Origin: Petrolisthes cinctipes
Lineage: Eukaryota > Arthropoda > Malacostraca > Decapoda > Porcellanidae
Reading direction: 5' to 3'
DNA: 64,000 nucleotides
Assembly (NCBI GenBank): GCA_033782935.1
Contig: JAWQEG010000279.1
Coordinates: 3,156,445 to 3,220,444, forward strand
Made by a program: the position numbers and the translations under genes. Under the pieces are notes generated by a model. It was not told where the DNA came from. It worked only from the letters and a program-made list of their open reading frames with translations, and made no database searches. Numbering within the stretch: the first letter of the stretch is position 1; each line of letters starts with the position of its first letter. Positions 48,613 to 61,440 of this stretch are shown piece by piece.

Positions 48613-49944
48613 TGCTATTGGGGCCCCAAAATATTGAATTTTCGGGTGTTTTGAGCCTGAATATGAGATATAAACGGGTACAGAAGATGCATGCACATAT
48701 CGACTTTTGGGCATCTAAAATATCGATTTTCAGCATGTTTTGGGCCTGTATTTTGAAAATACTCTAACACTGAGTAGGCATGTACAGATTGCTTCTGGGA
48801 CCCCAAAATATTGAATTTTCGGGTGTTTTGAGCCTGAATTTGAGATATAAACGGGTACTGAAGATGCATGCACATATAGACTTATGTGCACCTAAAAGAT
48901 CGATTTTCAGTATGTTTTGAGCATGTATTTTGAAAATACTCTAACACGGAGTAGGCATGTACAGATCGCTTCTGGGACCCCTAAATATCGAATTTTCGGG
49001 TGTTTTGGGACTGGATTTGAGATATCGACTTTTTGGCACCTAAAAGATCGATTTTTAGCATGTTTTTAGCCTATATTTTGAAAAAATTCTAGCACTGTAC
49101 AGATTGCTTCTGGGACCTCAAAATATTGAATTTTCGGGTGTTTTGAGCCTGAATTTGAGATATAAACGGGTACTGAAGATGCATGCACATATCGACTTTT
49201 GTGCACCTAAAAGATCGATTTTCAGTATGTTTTGAGCATGTATTTTGAAAATACTCTAACACGGAGTAGGCATGTACAGATCGCTTCTGGGACCCCTAAA
49301 TATCGAATTTTCGGGTGTTTTGGGACTGAATTTGAGATATAAACGGGTACAGAAGATGCATGCACATATCGACTTTTGGGCACCTAAAAGATCGATTTTC
49401 AGTATGTTTTTGGCCTGTATTTTGAAAATACTCTAACACGGAGTAAGCATGTACAGATACCTTCTGGGACCTCTAAATATCGAATTTTCGGGTGTTTTGG
49501 GACTGAATTTGAGATATCGAATTTTTGGCACCTAAAATGTCGATTTTTAGCATGTTTTTAGCCTATATTTTGAAAATATTCTAGCACTGTGTAGGCATGT
49601 AAAGATTGCTTCTGGGACCCCAAAATATTGAATTTTCGGGTGTTTTGAGCCTGAATTTGAGATATAAACGGGTACAAAAGATACATGCACATATTGACTT
49701 TGGGCATCTAAAATATCGATTTTCAGCATGTTTTGGGCCTGTATTTTGAAAATACTCTAACACTGAGTAGGCATGTACAGATTGCATCTGGGACCCCAAA
49801 ATATTGAATTTTCGGGTGTTTTGAGCCTAAATTTGAGATATAAACGGGTACTGAAGATGCATGCACATATCGACTTTTGTGCACCTAAAAGATCGATTTT
49901 CAGTATGTTTTAAGCATGTATTTTGAAAATACTCTAACACGGAG

Positions 49945-49958
49945 TAGGCTTGTCTAAA
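49945..49958 (+). repeat. 20-bp deletion fusing two monomers (AGGCTTGTCTAAAT type)
   Basis: The normal boundary CATGT-ACAGATCGCTTCTGGGACCC-CTAAAT has lost the 20 bp in the middle, so one monomer runs into the next. The same fusion with GGCTTGT is at about 56184 and 61599; a sister fusion with GGCATGT is at about 51243, 57482 and 62898. Confidence 0.85.
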
Positions 49959-51242
49959 TATCGAATTTTCGGGTGTTTTGGGACTGAATTTGAGATATCG
50001 ATTTTTTGGCACCTAAAATGTCGATTTTTAGCATGTTTTTAGCCTATATTTTGAAAATATTCTAGCACTGTGTAGGCATGTACAGATTGCTTCTGGGACC
50101 CCAAAATATTGAATTTTCGGGTGTTTTGAGCCTGAATTTGAGATATAAACGGGTACAGAAGATACATGCACATATTGACTTTGGGCATCTAAAATATCGA
50201 TTTTCTGCATATTTTGGGTCTGTATTTTGAAAATACTCTAACACTGAGTAGGCATGTACAGATTGCTTCTGGGACCCCAAAATATTGAATTTTCGGGTGT
50301 TTTGAGTCTGAATTTGAGATATAAACGGGTACTGAAGATGCATGCACATATCAACTTGTGTGCACCTAAAAGATCGATTTTCAGTATGTTTTGAGCATGT
50401 ATTTTGAAAATACTCTAACACGGAGTAGGCATGTACAGATCGCTTCTGAGACCCCTAAATATCGAATTTTCGGGTGTTTTGGGACTGGATTTGAGATATC
50501 GACTTTTTGGCAACTAAAAGATCGATTTTTAGCATGTTTTTAGCCTATATTTTGAAAAAATTCTAGCACTGTACAGATTGCTTCTGGGACCTCAAAATAT
50601 TGAATTTTCGGGTGTTTTGAGCCTGAATTTGAGATATAAACGGGTACTGAAGATGCATGCACATATCGACTTTTGTGCACCTAAAAGATCGATTTTCAGT
50701 ATGTTTTGAGCATGTATTTTGAAAATACTCTAACACGGAGTAGGCATGTACAGATCGCTTCTGGGACCCCTAAATATCGAATTTTCGGGTGTTTTGGGAC
50801 TGAATTTGAGATATCGAATTTTTGGCACCTAAAATGTCGATTTTTAGCATGTTTTTAGCCTATATTTTGAAAATATTCTAGCACTGTGTAGGCATGTACA
50901 GATTGCTTCTGGGACCCCAAAATATTGAATTTTCGGGTGTTTTGAGCCTGAATTTGAGATATAAACGGGTACAAAAGATACATGCACATATTGACTTTGG
51001 GCATCTAAAATATCGATTTTCAGCATGTTTTGGGCCTGTAATTTGAAAATACTCTAACACTGAGTAGGCATGTACAGATTGCATCTGGGACCCCAAAATA
51101 TTGAATTTTCGGGTGTTTTGAGCCTGAATTTGAGATATAAACGGGTACTGAAGATGCATGCACATATCGACTTTTGTGCACCTAAAAGATCGATTTTCAG
51201 TATGTTTTAAGCATGTATTTTGAAAATACTCTAACACGGAGT

Positions 51243-51256
51243 AGGCATGTCTAAAT
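51243..51256 (+). repeat. 20-bp deletion fusing two monomers (AGGCATGTCTAAAT type)
   Basis: Same 20-bp boundary loss as near 49950, without the A-to-T change in GGCTTGT, and followed by the private TTTTAGGACTG variant. It recurs in copies B and C near 57482 and 62898. Because the two fusions have the same breakpoints, one probably arose from the other. Confidence 0.85.
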
Positions 51257-51281
51257 ATCGAATTTTCGGGTGTTTTAGGAC

Positions 51282-52273
51282 TGAATTTGAGATATCGATT
51301 TTTTGGCACCTAAAATGTCGATTTTTAGCATGTTTTTAGCCTATATTTTGAAAATATTCTAGCACTGTGTAGGCATGTACAGATTGCTTCTGGGACCCCA
51401 AAATATTGAATTTTCGGGTGTTTTGAGCCTGAATTTGAGATATAAACGGGTACAGAAGATACATGCACATATTGACTTTGGGCATCTAAAATATCGATTT
51501 TCTGCATGTTTTGGGTCTGTATTTTGAAAATACTCAAACACTGAGTAGGCATGTACAGATTGCTTCTGGGACCCCAAAATATTGAATTTTCGGGTGTTTT
51601 GAGTCTGAATTTGAGATATAAACGGGTACTGAAGATGCATGCACATATCGACTTCTGTGCACCTAAAAGATCGATTTTCAGTATGTTTTGAGCATGTATT
51701 TTGAAAATACTCTAACACGGAGTAGGCATGTACAGATCGCTTCTGGGACCCCTAAATATCGAATTTTCGGGTGTTTTGGGACTGAATTTGAGATATCGAC
51801 TTTTTGGCACCTAAAAGATCGATTTTTAGCATGTTTTTAGCCTATATTTTGAAAATGTTCTAGCACTGTACAGATTGCTTCTGGGACCCCAAAATATTGA
51901 ATTTTCGGGTGTTTTGAGCCTGAATTTGAGATATAAACGGGTATAGAAGATACATGCACATATTGACTTTGGGCACCAAAAATATCGATTTTCAGCATGT
52001 TTTAGGCCTGAATTTTGAAAATACTCTAACACGGAGTAGGCACGTACAGATCGCTTCTGGGACCCTAAAATATCGAATTTTCGGGTGTTTAGGGCCAGAA
52101 TTTGAGATATAAACGGGTACAGAAGATGCATGCACATATCGACTTTTGGGCACCTAAAAGATCGATTTTCAGTATGTTTTTGGCCTGTATTTTGAAAATA
52201 CTCTAACACGGAGTAGGCATGTACAGATACCTTCTGGGACCTCTAAATATCGAATTTTCGGGTGTTTTGGGAC
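51282..52273 (+). repeat. 992-bp tandem unit 1 inside HOR copy A
   Basis: Double trimer (501 + 491) with ATTTTCTGCATG, GGGTCTG, GAGTCTGAATTTG, CGACTTCTGTGC, AAAATGTTCTAGC, GGGTATAGAAG and TTTTAGGCCTG. It repeats from 52274; the left flank differs (a fused monomer before unit 1, an ordinary one before unit 2). The same doubling occurs in copy B at 57521-59504. Confidence 0.8.
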
Positions 52274-53265
52274 TGAATTTGAGATATCGATTTTTTGGCA
52301 CCTAAAATGTCGATTTTTAGCATGTTTTTAGCCTATATTTTGAAAATATTCTAGCACTGTGTAGGCATGTACAGATTGCTTCTGGGACCCCAAAATATTG
52401 AATTTTCGGGTGTTTTGAGCCTGAATTTGAGATATAAACGGGTACAGAAGATACATGCACATATTGACTTTGGGCATCTAAAATATCGATTTTCTGCATG
52501 TTTTGGGTCTGTATTTTGAAAATACTCTAACACTGAGTAGGCATGTACAGATTGCTTCTGGGACCCCAAAATATTGAATTTTCGGGTGTTTTGAGTCTGA
52601 ATTTGAGATATAAACGGGTACTGAAGATGCATGCACATATCGACTTCTGTGCACCTAAAAGATCGATTTTCAGTATGTTTTGAGCATGTATTTTGAAAAT
52701 ACTCTAACACGGAGTAGGCATGTACAGATCGCTTCTGGGACCCCTAAATATCGAATTTTCGGGTGTTTTGGGACTGAATTTGAGATATCGACTTTTTGGC
52801 ACCTAAAAGATCGATTTTTAGCATGTTTTTAGCCTATATTTTGAAAATGTTCTAGCACTGTACAGATTGCTTCTGGGACCCCAAAATATTGAATTTTCGG
52901 GTGTTTTGAGCCTGAATTTGAGATATAAACGGGTATAGAAGATACATGCACATATTGACTTTGGGCACCAAAAATATCGATTTTCAGCATGTTTTAGGCC
53001 TGAATTTTGAAAATACTCTAACACGGAGTAGGCACGTACAGATCGCTTCTGGGACCCTAAAATATCGAATTTTCGGGTGTTTAGGGCCAGAATTTGAGAT
53101 ATAAACGGGTACAGAAGATGCATGCACATATCGACTTTTGGGCACCTAAAAGATCGATTTTCAGTATGTTTTTGGCCTGTATTTTGAAAATACTCTAACA
53201 CGGAGTAGGCATGTACAGATACCTTCTAGGACCTCTAAATATCGAATTTTCGGGTGTTTTGGGAC
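52274..53265 (+). repeat. 992-bp tandem unit 2 inside HOR copy A
   Basis: Second unit at an exact offset of 992 with nearly no change other than ACTCTAACACTG for ACTCAAACACTG near 52530 and CTTCTAGGACCTCT near 53223. Confidence 0.8.
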
Positions 53266-56200
53266 TGAATTTGAGATATCGATTTTTTGGCATCTAAAAT
53301 GTCGATTTTTAGCATGTTTTTAGCCTATATTTTGAAAATACTCTAGCACTGTACAGATTGCTTCTGGGACCCTAAAATATTGAATTTTCGGGTGTTTTGA
53401 GCCTGAATTTGAGATATAAACGAGTACAGAAGATACATGCATATATTGACTTTGGACATCTAAAATATCGATTTTCAGCATGTTTTGGGCCTGTATTTTG
53501 AAAATACTCTAACACTGAGTAGGCATGTACAGATTGCTTCTAGGACCCCAAAATATTGAATTTTCTGGTGTTTTGAGCCTGAATTTGAGATATAAACGGG
53601 TACTGAAGATGCATGCACATATCGACTTTTGTACACCTAAAAGATCGATTTTCAGTATGTTTTGAGCATGTATTTTGAAAATACTCTAACACGGAGTAGG
53701 CATGTTACAGATCGCTTCTGGGACCCCTAAATATCGAATTTTCGGGTGTTTTGGGACTGAATTTGAGATATCGACTTTTTGGCAACTAAAATATCGATTT
53801 TTAGCATGTTTTTAGCCTATATTTTGAAAATATTCTAGCACTGTACAGATTGCTTCTGGGACCCCAAAATATTGAATTTTCGGGTGTTTTGAGCCTGAAT
53901 TTGAGATATAAACGGGTACAGAAGATACATGCACATATTGACTTTGGGCATCTAAAATATCGATTTTCGGCATGTTTTGGGCCTGAATTTTGAAAATACT
54001 CTAACACGGAGTAGGCATGTACAGATCGCTTCTGGGACCCCAAAATATCGAATTTTCGGGTGTTTAGGGCCAGAATTTGAGATATAAACGGGTACTGAAG
54101 ATGCATGCACATATCGACTTTTGGGCACCTAAAAGATCGATTTTCAGTATGTTTTTGGCCTGTATTTTGAAAATACTCTAACACGGAGTAGGCATGTACA
54201 GATACCTTCTGGGACCTCTAAATATCGAATTTTCGGGTGTTTTGGGACTGAATTTGAGATATCGATTTTTTGGCACCTAAAATGTCGATTTTTAGCATGT
54301 TTTTAGCCTATATTTTGAAAATATTCTAGCACTGTGTAGGCATGTACAGATTGCTTCTGGGATCCCAAAATATTAAATTTTCAGGTGTTTTGAGCCTGAA
54401 TTTGAGATATAAACGGGTACAGAAGATGGATGCACATATCGACTTTTGGGCACCTAAAAGATCTATTTTCAGTATGTTTTTGGCCTGTATTTTGAAAATA
54501 CTCTAACACGGAGTAAGCATGTACAGATACCTTCTGGGACCTCTAAATATCGAATTTTCGGGTATTTTGGGACTGAATTTGAGATATCGATTTTTTGGCA
54601 CCTAAAATGTCGATTTTTAGCATGTTTTTAGCCTATATTTTGAAAATATTCTAGCACTGTGTAGGCATGTACAGATTGCTTCTGGGACCCCAAAATATTA
54701 AATTTTCGGGTGTTTTGAGCCTGAATTTGAGATATAAACGGGTACAGAAGATACATGCACATATTGACTTTGGGCATCTAAAAGATCGATTTTCAATATG
54801 TTTTGAGCATGTATTTTGAAAATACTCTAACACGGAGTAGGCATGTACAGATCGCTTCTGGGACCCCTAAATATCGAATTTTCGGGTGTTTTGGGACTGA
54901 ATTTGAGATATCGACTTTTTGGCACCTAAAAGATCGATTTTTAGCATGTTTTTAGCCTATATTTTGAAAATATTCTAGCACTGTACAGATTGCTTCTGGG
55001 ACCCCAAAATATTGAATTTTCGGGTGTTTTGAGCCTGAATTTGAGCTATAAACGGGTACAGAAGATACATGCACATATTGACTTTGGGCACCAAAAATAT
55101 CGATTTTCAGCATGTTTTTAGCCTATATTTTGAAAATATTCTAGCACTGTGTAGGCATGTACAGATTGCTATTGGGGCCCCAAAATATTGAATTTTCGGG
55201 TGTTTTGAGCCTGAATATGAGATATAAACGGGTACAGAAGATGCATGCACATATCGACTTTTGGGCATCTAAAATATCGATTTTCAGCATGTTTTGGGCC
55301 TGTATTTTGAAAATACTCTAACACTGAGTAGGCATGTACAGATTGCTTCTGGGACCCCAAAATATTGAATTTTCGGGTGTTTTGAGCCTGAATTTGAGAT
55401 ATAAACGGGTACTGAAGATGCATGCACATATAGACTTATGTGCACCTAAAAGATCGATTTTCAGTATGTTTTGAGCATGTATTTTGAAAATACTCTAACA
55501 CGGAGTAGGCATGTACAGATCGCTTCTGGGACCCCTAAATATCGAATTTTCGGGTGTTTTGGGACTGAATTTGAGATATAAACGGGTACAGAAGATGCAT
55601 GCACATATCGACTTTTGGGCACCTAAAAGATCGATTTTCAGTATGTTTTTGGCCTGTATTTTGAAAATACTCTAACACGGAGTAAGCATGTACAGATACC
55701 TTCTGGGACCTCTAAATATCGAATTTTCGGGTGTTTTGGGACTGAATTTGAGATATCGAATTTTTGGCACCTAAAATGTCGATTTTTAGCATGTTTTTAG
55801 CCTATATTTTGAAAATATTCTAGCACTGTGTAGGCATGTAAAGATTGCTTCTGGGACCCCAAAATATTGAATTTTCGGGTGTTTTGAGCCTGAATTTGAG
55901 ATATAAACGGGTACAAAAGATACATGCACATATTGACTTTGGGCATCTAAAATATCGATTTTCAGCATGTTTTGGGCCTGTATTTTGAAAATACTCTAAC
56001 ACTGAGTAGGCATGTACAGATTGCATCTGGGACCCCAAAATATTGAATTTTCGGGTGTTTTGAGCCTAAATTTGAGATATAAACGGGTACTGAAGATGCA
56101 TGCACATATCGACTTTTGTGCACCTAAAAGATCGATTTTCAGTATGTTTTAAGCATGTATTTTGAAAATACTCTAACACGGAGTAGGCTTGTCTAAATAT

Positions 56201-57520
56201 CGAATTTTCGGGTGTTTTGGGACTGAATTTGAGATATCGATTTTTTAGCACCTAAAATGTCGATTTTTAGCATGTTTTTAGCCTATATTTTGAAAATATT
56301 CTAGCACTGTGTAGGCATGTACAGATTGCTTCTGGGACCCCAAAATATTGAATTTTCGGGTGTTTTGAGCCTGAATTTGAGATATAAACGGGTACAGAAG
56401 ATACATGCACATATTGACTTTGGGCATCTAAAATATCGATTTTCTGCATATTTTGGGTCTGTATTTTGAAAATACTCTAACACTGAGTAGGCATGTACAG
56501 ATTGCTTCTGGGACCCCAAAATATTGAATTTTCGGGTGTTTTGAGTCTGAATTTGAGATATAAACGGGTACTGAAGATGCATGCACATATCAACTTGTGT
56601 GCACCTAAAAGATCGATTTTCAGTATGTTTTGAGCATGTATTTTGAAAATACTCTAACACGGAGTAGGCATGTACAGATCGCTTCTGAGACCCCTAAATA
56701 TCGAATTTTCGGGTGTTTTGGGACTGGATTTGAGATATCGACTTTTTGGCAACTAAAAGATCGATTTTTAGCATGTTTTTAGCCTATATTTTGAAAAAAT
56801 TCTAGCACTGTACAGATTGCTTCTGGGACCTCAAAATATTGAATTTTCGGGTGTTTTGAGCCTGAATTTGAGATATAAACGGGTACTGAAGATGCATGCA
56901 CATATCGACTTTTGTGCACCTAAAAGATCGATTTTCAGTATGTTTTGAGCATGTATTTTGAAAATACTCTAACACGGAGTAGGCATGTACAGATCGCTTC
57001 TGGGACCCCTAAATATCGAATTTTCGGGTGTTTTGGGACTGAATTTGAGATATCGAATTTTTGGCACCTAAAATGTCGATTTTTAGCATGTTTTTAGCCT
57101 ATATTTTGAAAATATTCTAGCACTGTGTAGGCATGTACAGATTGCTTCTGGGACCCCAAAATATTGAATTTTCGGGTGTTTTGAGCCTGAATTTGAGATA
57201 TAAACGGGTACAAAAGATACATGCACATATTGACTTTGGGCATCTAAAATATCGATTTTCAGCATGTTTTGGGCCTGTAATTTGAAAATACTCTAACACT
57301 GAGTAGGCATGTACAGATTGCATCTGGGACCCCAAAATATTGAATTTTCGGGTGTTTTGAGCCTGAATTTGAGATATAAACGGGTACTGAAGATGCATGC
57401 ACATATCGACTTTTGTGCACCTAAAAGATCGATTTTCAGTATGTTTTAAGCATGTATTTTGAAAATACTCTAACACGGAGTAGGCATGTCTAAATATCGA
57501 ATTTTCGGGTGTTTTAGGAC

Positions 57521-58512
57521 TGAATTTGAGATATCGATTTTTTGGCACCTAAAATGTCGATTTTTAGCATGTTTTTAGCCTATATTTTGAAAATATTCTA
57601 GCACTGTGTAGGCATGTACAGATTGCTTCTGGGACCCCAAAATATTGAATTTTCGGGTGTTTTGAGCCTGAATTTGAGATATAAACGGGTACAGAAGATA
57701 CATGCACATATTGACTTTGGGCATCTAAAATATCGATTTTCTGCATGTTTTGGGTCTGTATTTTGAAAATACTCAAACACTGAGTAGGCATGTACAGATT
57801 GCTTCTGGGACCCCAAAATATTGAATTTTCGGGTGTTTTGAGTCTGAATTTGAGATATAAACGGGTACTGAAGATGCATGCACATATCGACTTCTGTGCA
57901 CCTAAAAGATCGATTTTCAGTATGTTTTGAGCATGTATTTTGAAAATACTCTAACACGGAGTAGGCATGTACAGATCGCTTCTGGGACCCCTAAATATCG
58001 AATTTTCGGGTGTTTTGGGACTGAATTTGAGATATCGACTTTTTGGCACCTAAAAGATCGATTTTTAGCATGTTTTTAGCCTATATTTTGAAAATGTTCT
58101 AGCACTGTACAGATTGCTTCTGGGACCCCAAAATATTGAATTTTCGGGTGTTTTGAGCCTGAATTTGAGATATAAACGGGTATAGAAGATACATGCACAT
58201 ATTGACTTTGGGCACCAAAAATATCGATTTTCAGCATGTTTTAGGCCTGAATTTTGAAAATACTCTAACACGGAGTAGGCACGTACAGATCGCTTCTGGG
58301 ACCCTAAAATATCGAATTTTCGGGTGTTTAGGGCCAGAATTTGAGATATAAACGGGTACAGAAGATGCATGCACATATCGACTTTTGGGCACCTAAAAGA
58401 TCGATTTTCAGTATGTTTTTGGCCTGTATTTTGAAAATACTCTAACACGGAGTAGGCATGTACAGATACCTTCTGGGACCTCTAAATATCGAATTTTCGG
58501 GTGTTTTGGGAC
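57521..58512 (+). repeat. 992-bp tandem unit 1 inside HOR copy B
   Basis: Counterpart of 51282-52273 at offset 6239, including the ACTCAAACACTG variant. The presence of the same internal doubling in both copies shows that the 992-bp duplication came before the 6.2-kb duplication. Confidence 0.8.
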
Positions 58513-59504
58513 TGAATTTGAGATATCGATTTTTTGGCACCTAAAATGTCGATTTTTAGCATGTTTTTAGCCTATATTTTGAAAATATTCTAGCACTGTG
58601 TAGGCATGTACAGATTGCTTCTGGGACCCCAAAATATTGAATTTTCGGGTGTTTTGAGCCTGAATTTGAGATATAAACGGGTACAGAAGATACATGCACA
58701 TATTGACTTTGGGCATCTAAAATATCGATTTTCTGCATGTTTTGGGTCTGTATTTTGAAAATACTCTAACACTGAGTAGGCATGTACAGATTGCTTCTGG
58801 GACCCCAAAATATTGAATTTTCGGGTGTTTTGAGTCTGAATTTGAGATATAAACGGGTACTGAAGATGCATGCACATATCGACTTCTGTGCACCTAAAAG
58901 ATCGATTTTCAGTATGTTTTGAGCATGTATTTTGAAAATACTCTAACACGGAGTAGGCATGTACAGATCGCTTCTGGGACCCCTAAATATCGAATTTTCG
59001 GGTGTTTTGGGACTGAATTTGAGATATCGACTTTTTGGCACCTAAAAGATCGATTTTTAGCATGTTTTTAGCCTATATTTTGAAAATGTTCTAGCACTGT
59101 ACAGATTGCTTCTGGGACCCCAAAATATTGAATTTTCGGGTGTTTTGAGCCTGAATTTGAGATATAAACGGGTATAGAAGATACATGCACATATTGACTT
59201 TGGGCACCAAAAATATCGATTTTCAGCATGTTTTAGGCCTGAATTTTGAAAATACTCTAACACGGAGTAGGCACGTACAGATCGCTTCTGGGACCCTAAA
59301 ATATCGAATTTTCGGGTGTTTAGGGCCAGAATTTGAGATATAAACGGGTACAGAAGATGCATGCACATATCGACTTTTGGGCACCTAAAAGATCGATTTT
59401 CAGTATGTTTTTGGCCTGTATTTTGAAAATACTCTAACACGGAGTAGGCATGTACAGATACCTTCTAGGACCTCTAAATATCGAATTTTCGGGTGTTTTG
59501 GGAC
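58513..59504 (+). repeat. 992-bp tandem unit 2 inside HOR copy B
   Basis: Counterpart of 52274-53265 at offset 6239, with the same CTTCTAGGACCTCT change near 59462. Confidence 0.8.
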
Positions 59505-60648
59505 TGAATTTGAGATATCGATTTTTTGGCATCTAAAATGTCGATTTTTAGCATGTTTTTAGCCTATATTTTGAAAATACTCTAGCACTGTACAGATTGC
59601 TTCTGGGACCCTAAAATATTGAATTTTCGGGTGTTTTGAGCCTGAATTTGAGATATAAACGAGTACAGAAGATACATGCATATATTGACTTTGGACATCT
59701 AAAATATCGATTTTCAGCATGTTTTGGGCCTGTATTTTGAAAATACTCTAACACTGAGTATTCATGTACAGATTGCTTCTAGGACCCCAAAATATTGAAT
59801 TTTCTGGTGTTTTGAGCCTGAATTTGAGATATAAACGGGTACTGAAGATGCATGCACATATCGACTTTTGTACACCTAAAAGATCGATTTTCAGTATGTT
59901 TTGAGCATGTATTTTGAAAATACTCTAACACGGAGTAGGCATGTTACAGATCGCTTCTGGGACCCCTAAATATCGAATTTTCGGGTGTTTTGGGACTGAA
60001 TTTGAGATATCGACTTTTTGGCAACTAAAATATCGATTTTTAGCATGTTTTTAGCCTATATTTTGAAAATATTCTAGCACTGTACAGATTGCTTCTGGGA
60101 CCCCAAAATATTGAATTTTCGGGTGTTTTGAGCCTGAATTTGAGATATAAACGGGTACAGAAGATACATGCACATATTGACTTTGGGCATCTAAAATATC
60201 GATTTTCGGCATGTTTTGGGCCTGAATTTTGAAAATACTCTAACACGGAGTAGGCATGTACAGATCGCTTCTGGGACCCCAAAATATCGAATTTTCGGGT
60301 GTTTAGGGCCAGAATTTGAGATATAAACGGGTACTGAAGATGCATGCACATATCGACTTTTGGGCACCTAAAAGATCGATTTTCAGTATGTTTTTGGCCT
60401 GTATTTTGAAAATACTCTAACACGGAGTAGGCATGTACAGATACCTTCTGGGACCTCTAAATATCGAATTTTCGGGTGTTTTGGGACTGAATTTGAGATA
60501 TCGATTTTTTGGCACCTAAAATGTCGATTTTTAGCATGTTTTTAGCCTATATTTTGAAAATATTCTAGCACTGTGTAGGCATGTACAGATTGCTTCTGGG
60601 ATCCCAAAATATTAAATTTTCAGGTGTTTTGAGCCTGAATTTGAGATA

Positions 60649-61440
60649 TAAACGGGTACAGAAGATACATGCACATATTGACTTTGGGCATCTAAAATAT
60701 CGATTTTCAGCATGTTTTGGGCCTGAATTTTGAAAATACTCTAACACGGAGTAGGCATGTACAGATCGCTTCTGGGACCTCTAAATATCGAATTTTCGGG
60801 TGTTTAGTGCCAGAATTTGAGATATAAACGGGTACTGAAAATGCATGCACATATAAACTTTTGTGCACCTAAAAGATCGATTTTCAATATGTTTTGAGCA
60901 TGTATTTTGAAAATACTCTAACACGGAGTAGGCATGTACAGATCGCTTCAGGGACCCCTAAATATCGAATTTTCAGGTGTTTTGGGACTGAATTTGAGAT
61001 ATCGACTTTTTGGCACCTAAAAGATCGATTTTTAGCATGTTTTTAGCCTATATTTTGAAAATATTCTAGCACTGTACAGATTGCTTCTGGGACCCCAAAA
61101 TATTGAATTTTCGGGTGTTTTGAGCCTGAATATAAGATATAAACGGGTACAGAAGATGCATGCACATATCGACTTTTGGGCATCTAAAATATCGATTTTC
61201 AGCATGTTTTGGGCCTGTATTTTGAAAATACTCTAACACTGAGTAGGCATGTACAGATTGCTTCTGGGACCCCAAAATATTGAATTTTCGGGTGTTTTGA
61301 GCCTGAATTTGAGATATAAACGGGTACTGAAAATGCATGCTCATATCGACTTTTGTGCACCTAAAAGATCGATTTTCAGTATGTTTTGAGCATGTATTTT
61401 GAAAATACTCTAACACGGAGTAGGCATGTACAGATCGCTT
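60649..61440 (+). repeat. Mosaic junction before HOR copy C
   Basis: Resembles 47200-48900 but with private variants (GTTTAGTGCCAG, GTACTGAAAATGCATGC, ATATAAACTTTTG, GCTTCAGGGACC, GCCTGAATATAAG). At about 61440 it jumps into the register of copy C. It looks like the trace of an unequal exchange that removed about 800 bp of the HOR. Confidence 0.7.

Larger units (their letters stand above)
47856..54410 (+). repeat. 6.2-6.5 kb HOR, copy A (~6.55 kb)
   Basis: Starts in a GGGTAGAGAAGATGGATGC monomer. Copy B follows at offset 6554 until about 55540 and at 6239 afterwards, because two monomers (about 315 bp, near 49000-49310) with GGGACTGGATTTG and GGGACCTCAAAATATTG are present here and absent from B. 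Markers include the 20-bp monomer fusions near 49950 and 51250, ATTTTCTGCAT, GGGTCTGTATTTTG, CGACTTCTGTGC and GGCACGTACAG. Confidence 0.84.
54411..60648 (+). repeat. 6.2-6.5 kb HOR, copy B (~6.24 kb)
   Basis: Near-identical to copy A at offset 6239 from about 55540 to 60640; I noticed only isolated differences, such as TTTTTTAGCACC near 56246 and GAGTATTCATG near 59757. The A/B joint is a monomer with the rare GATCCCAAAATATTAAATTTTC marker, which then takes the GATGGATGC path in A and the GATACATGC path in B. Confidence 0.85.
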
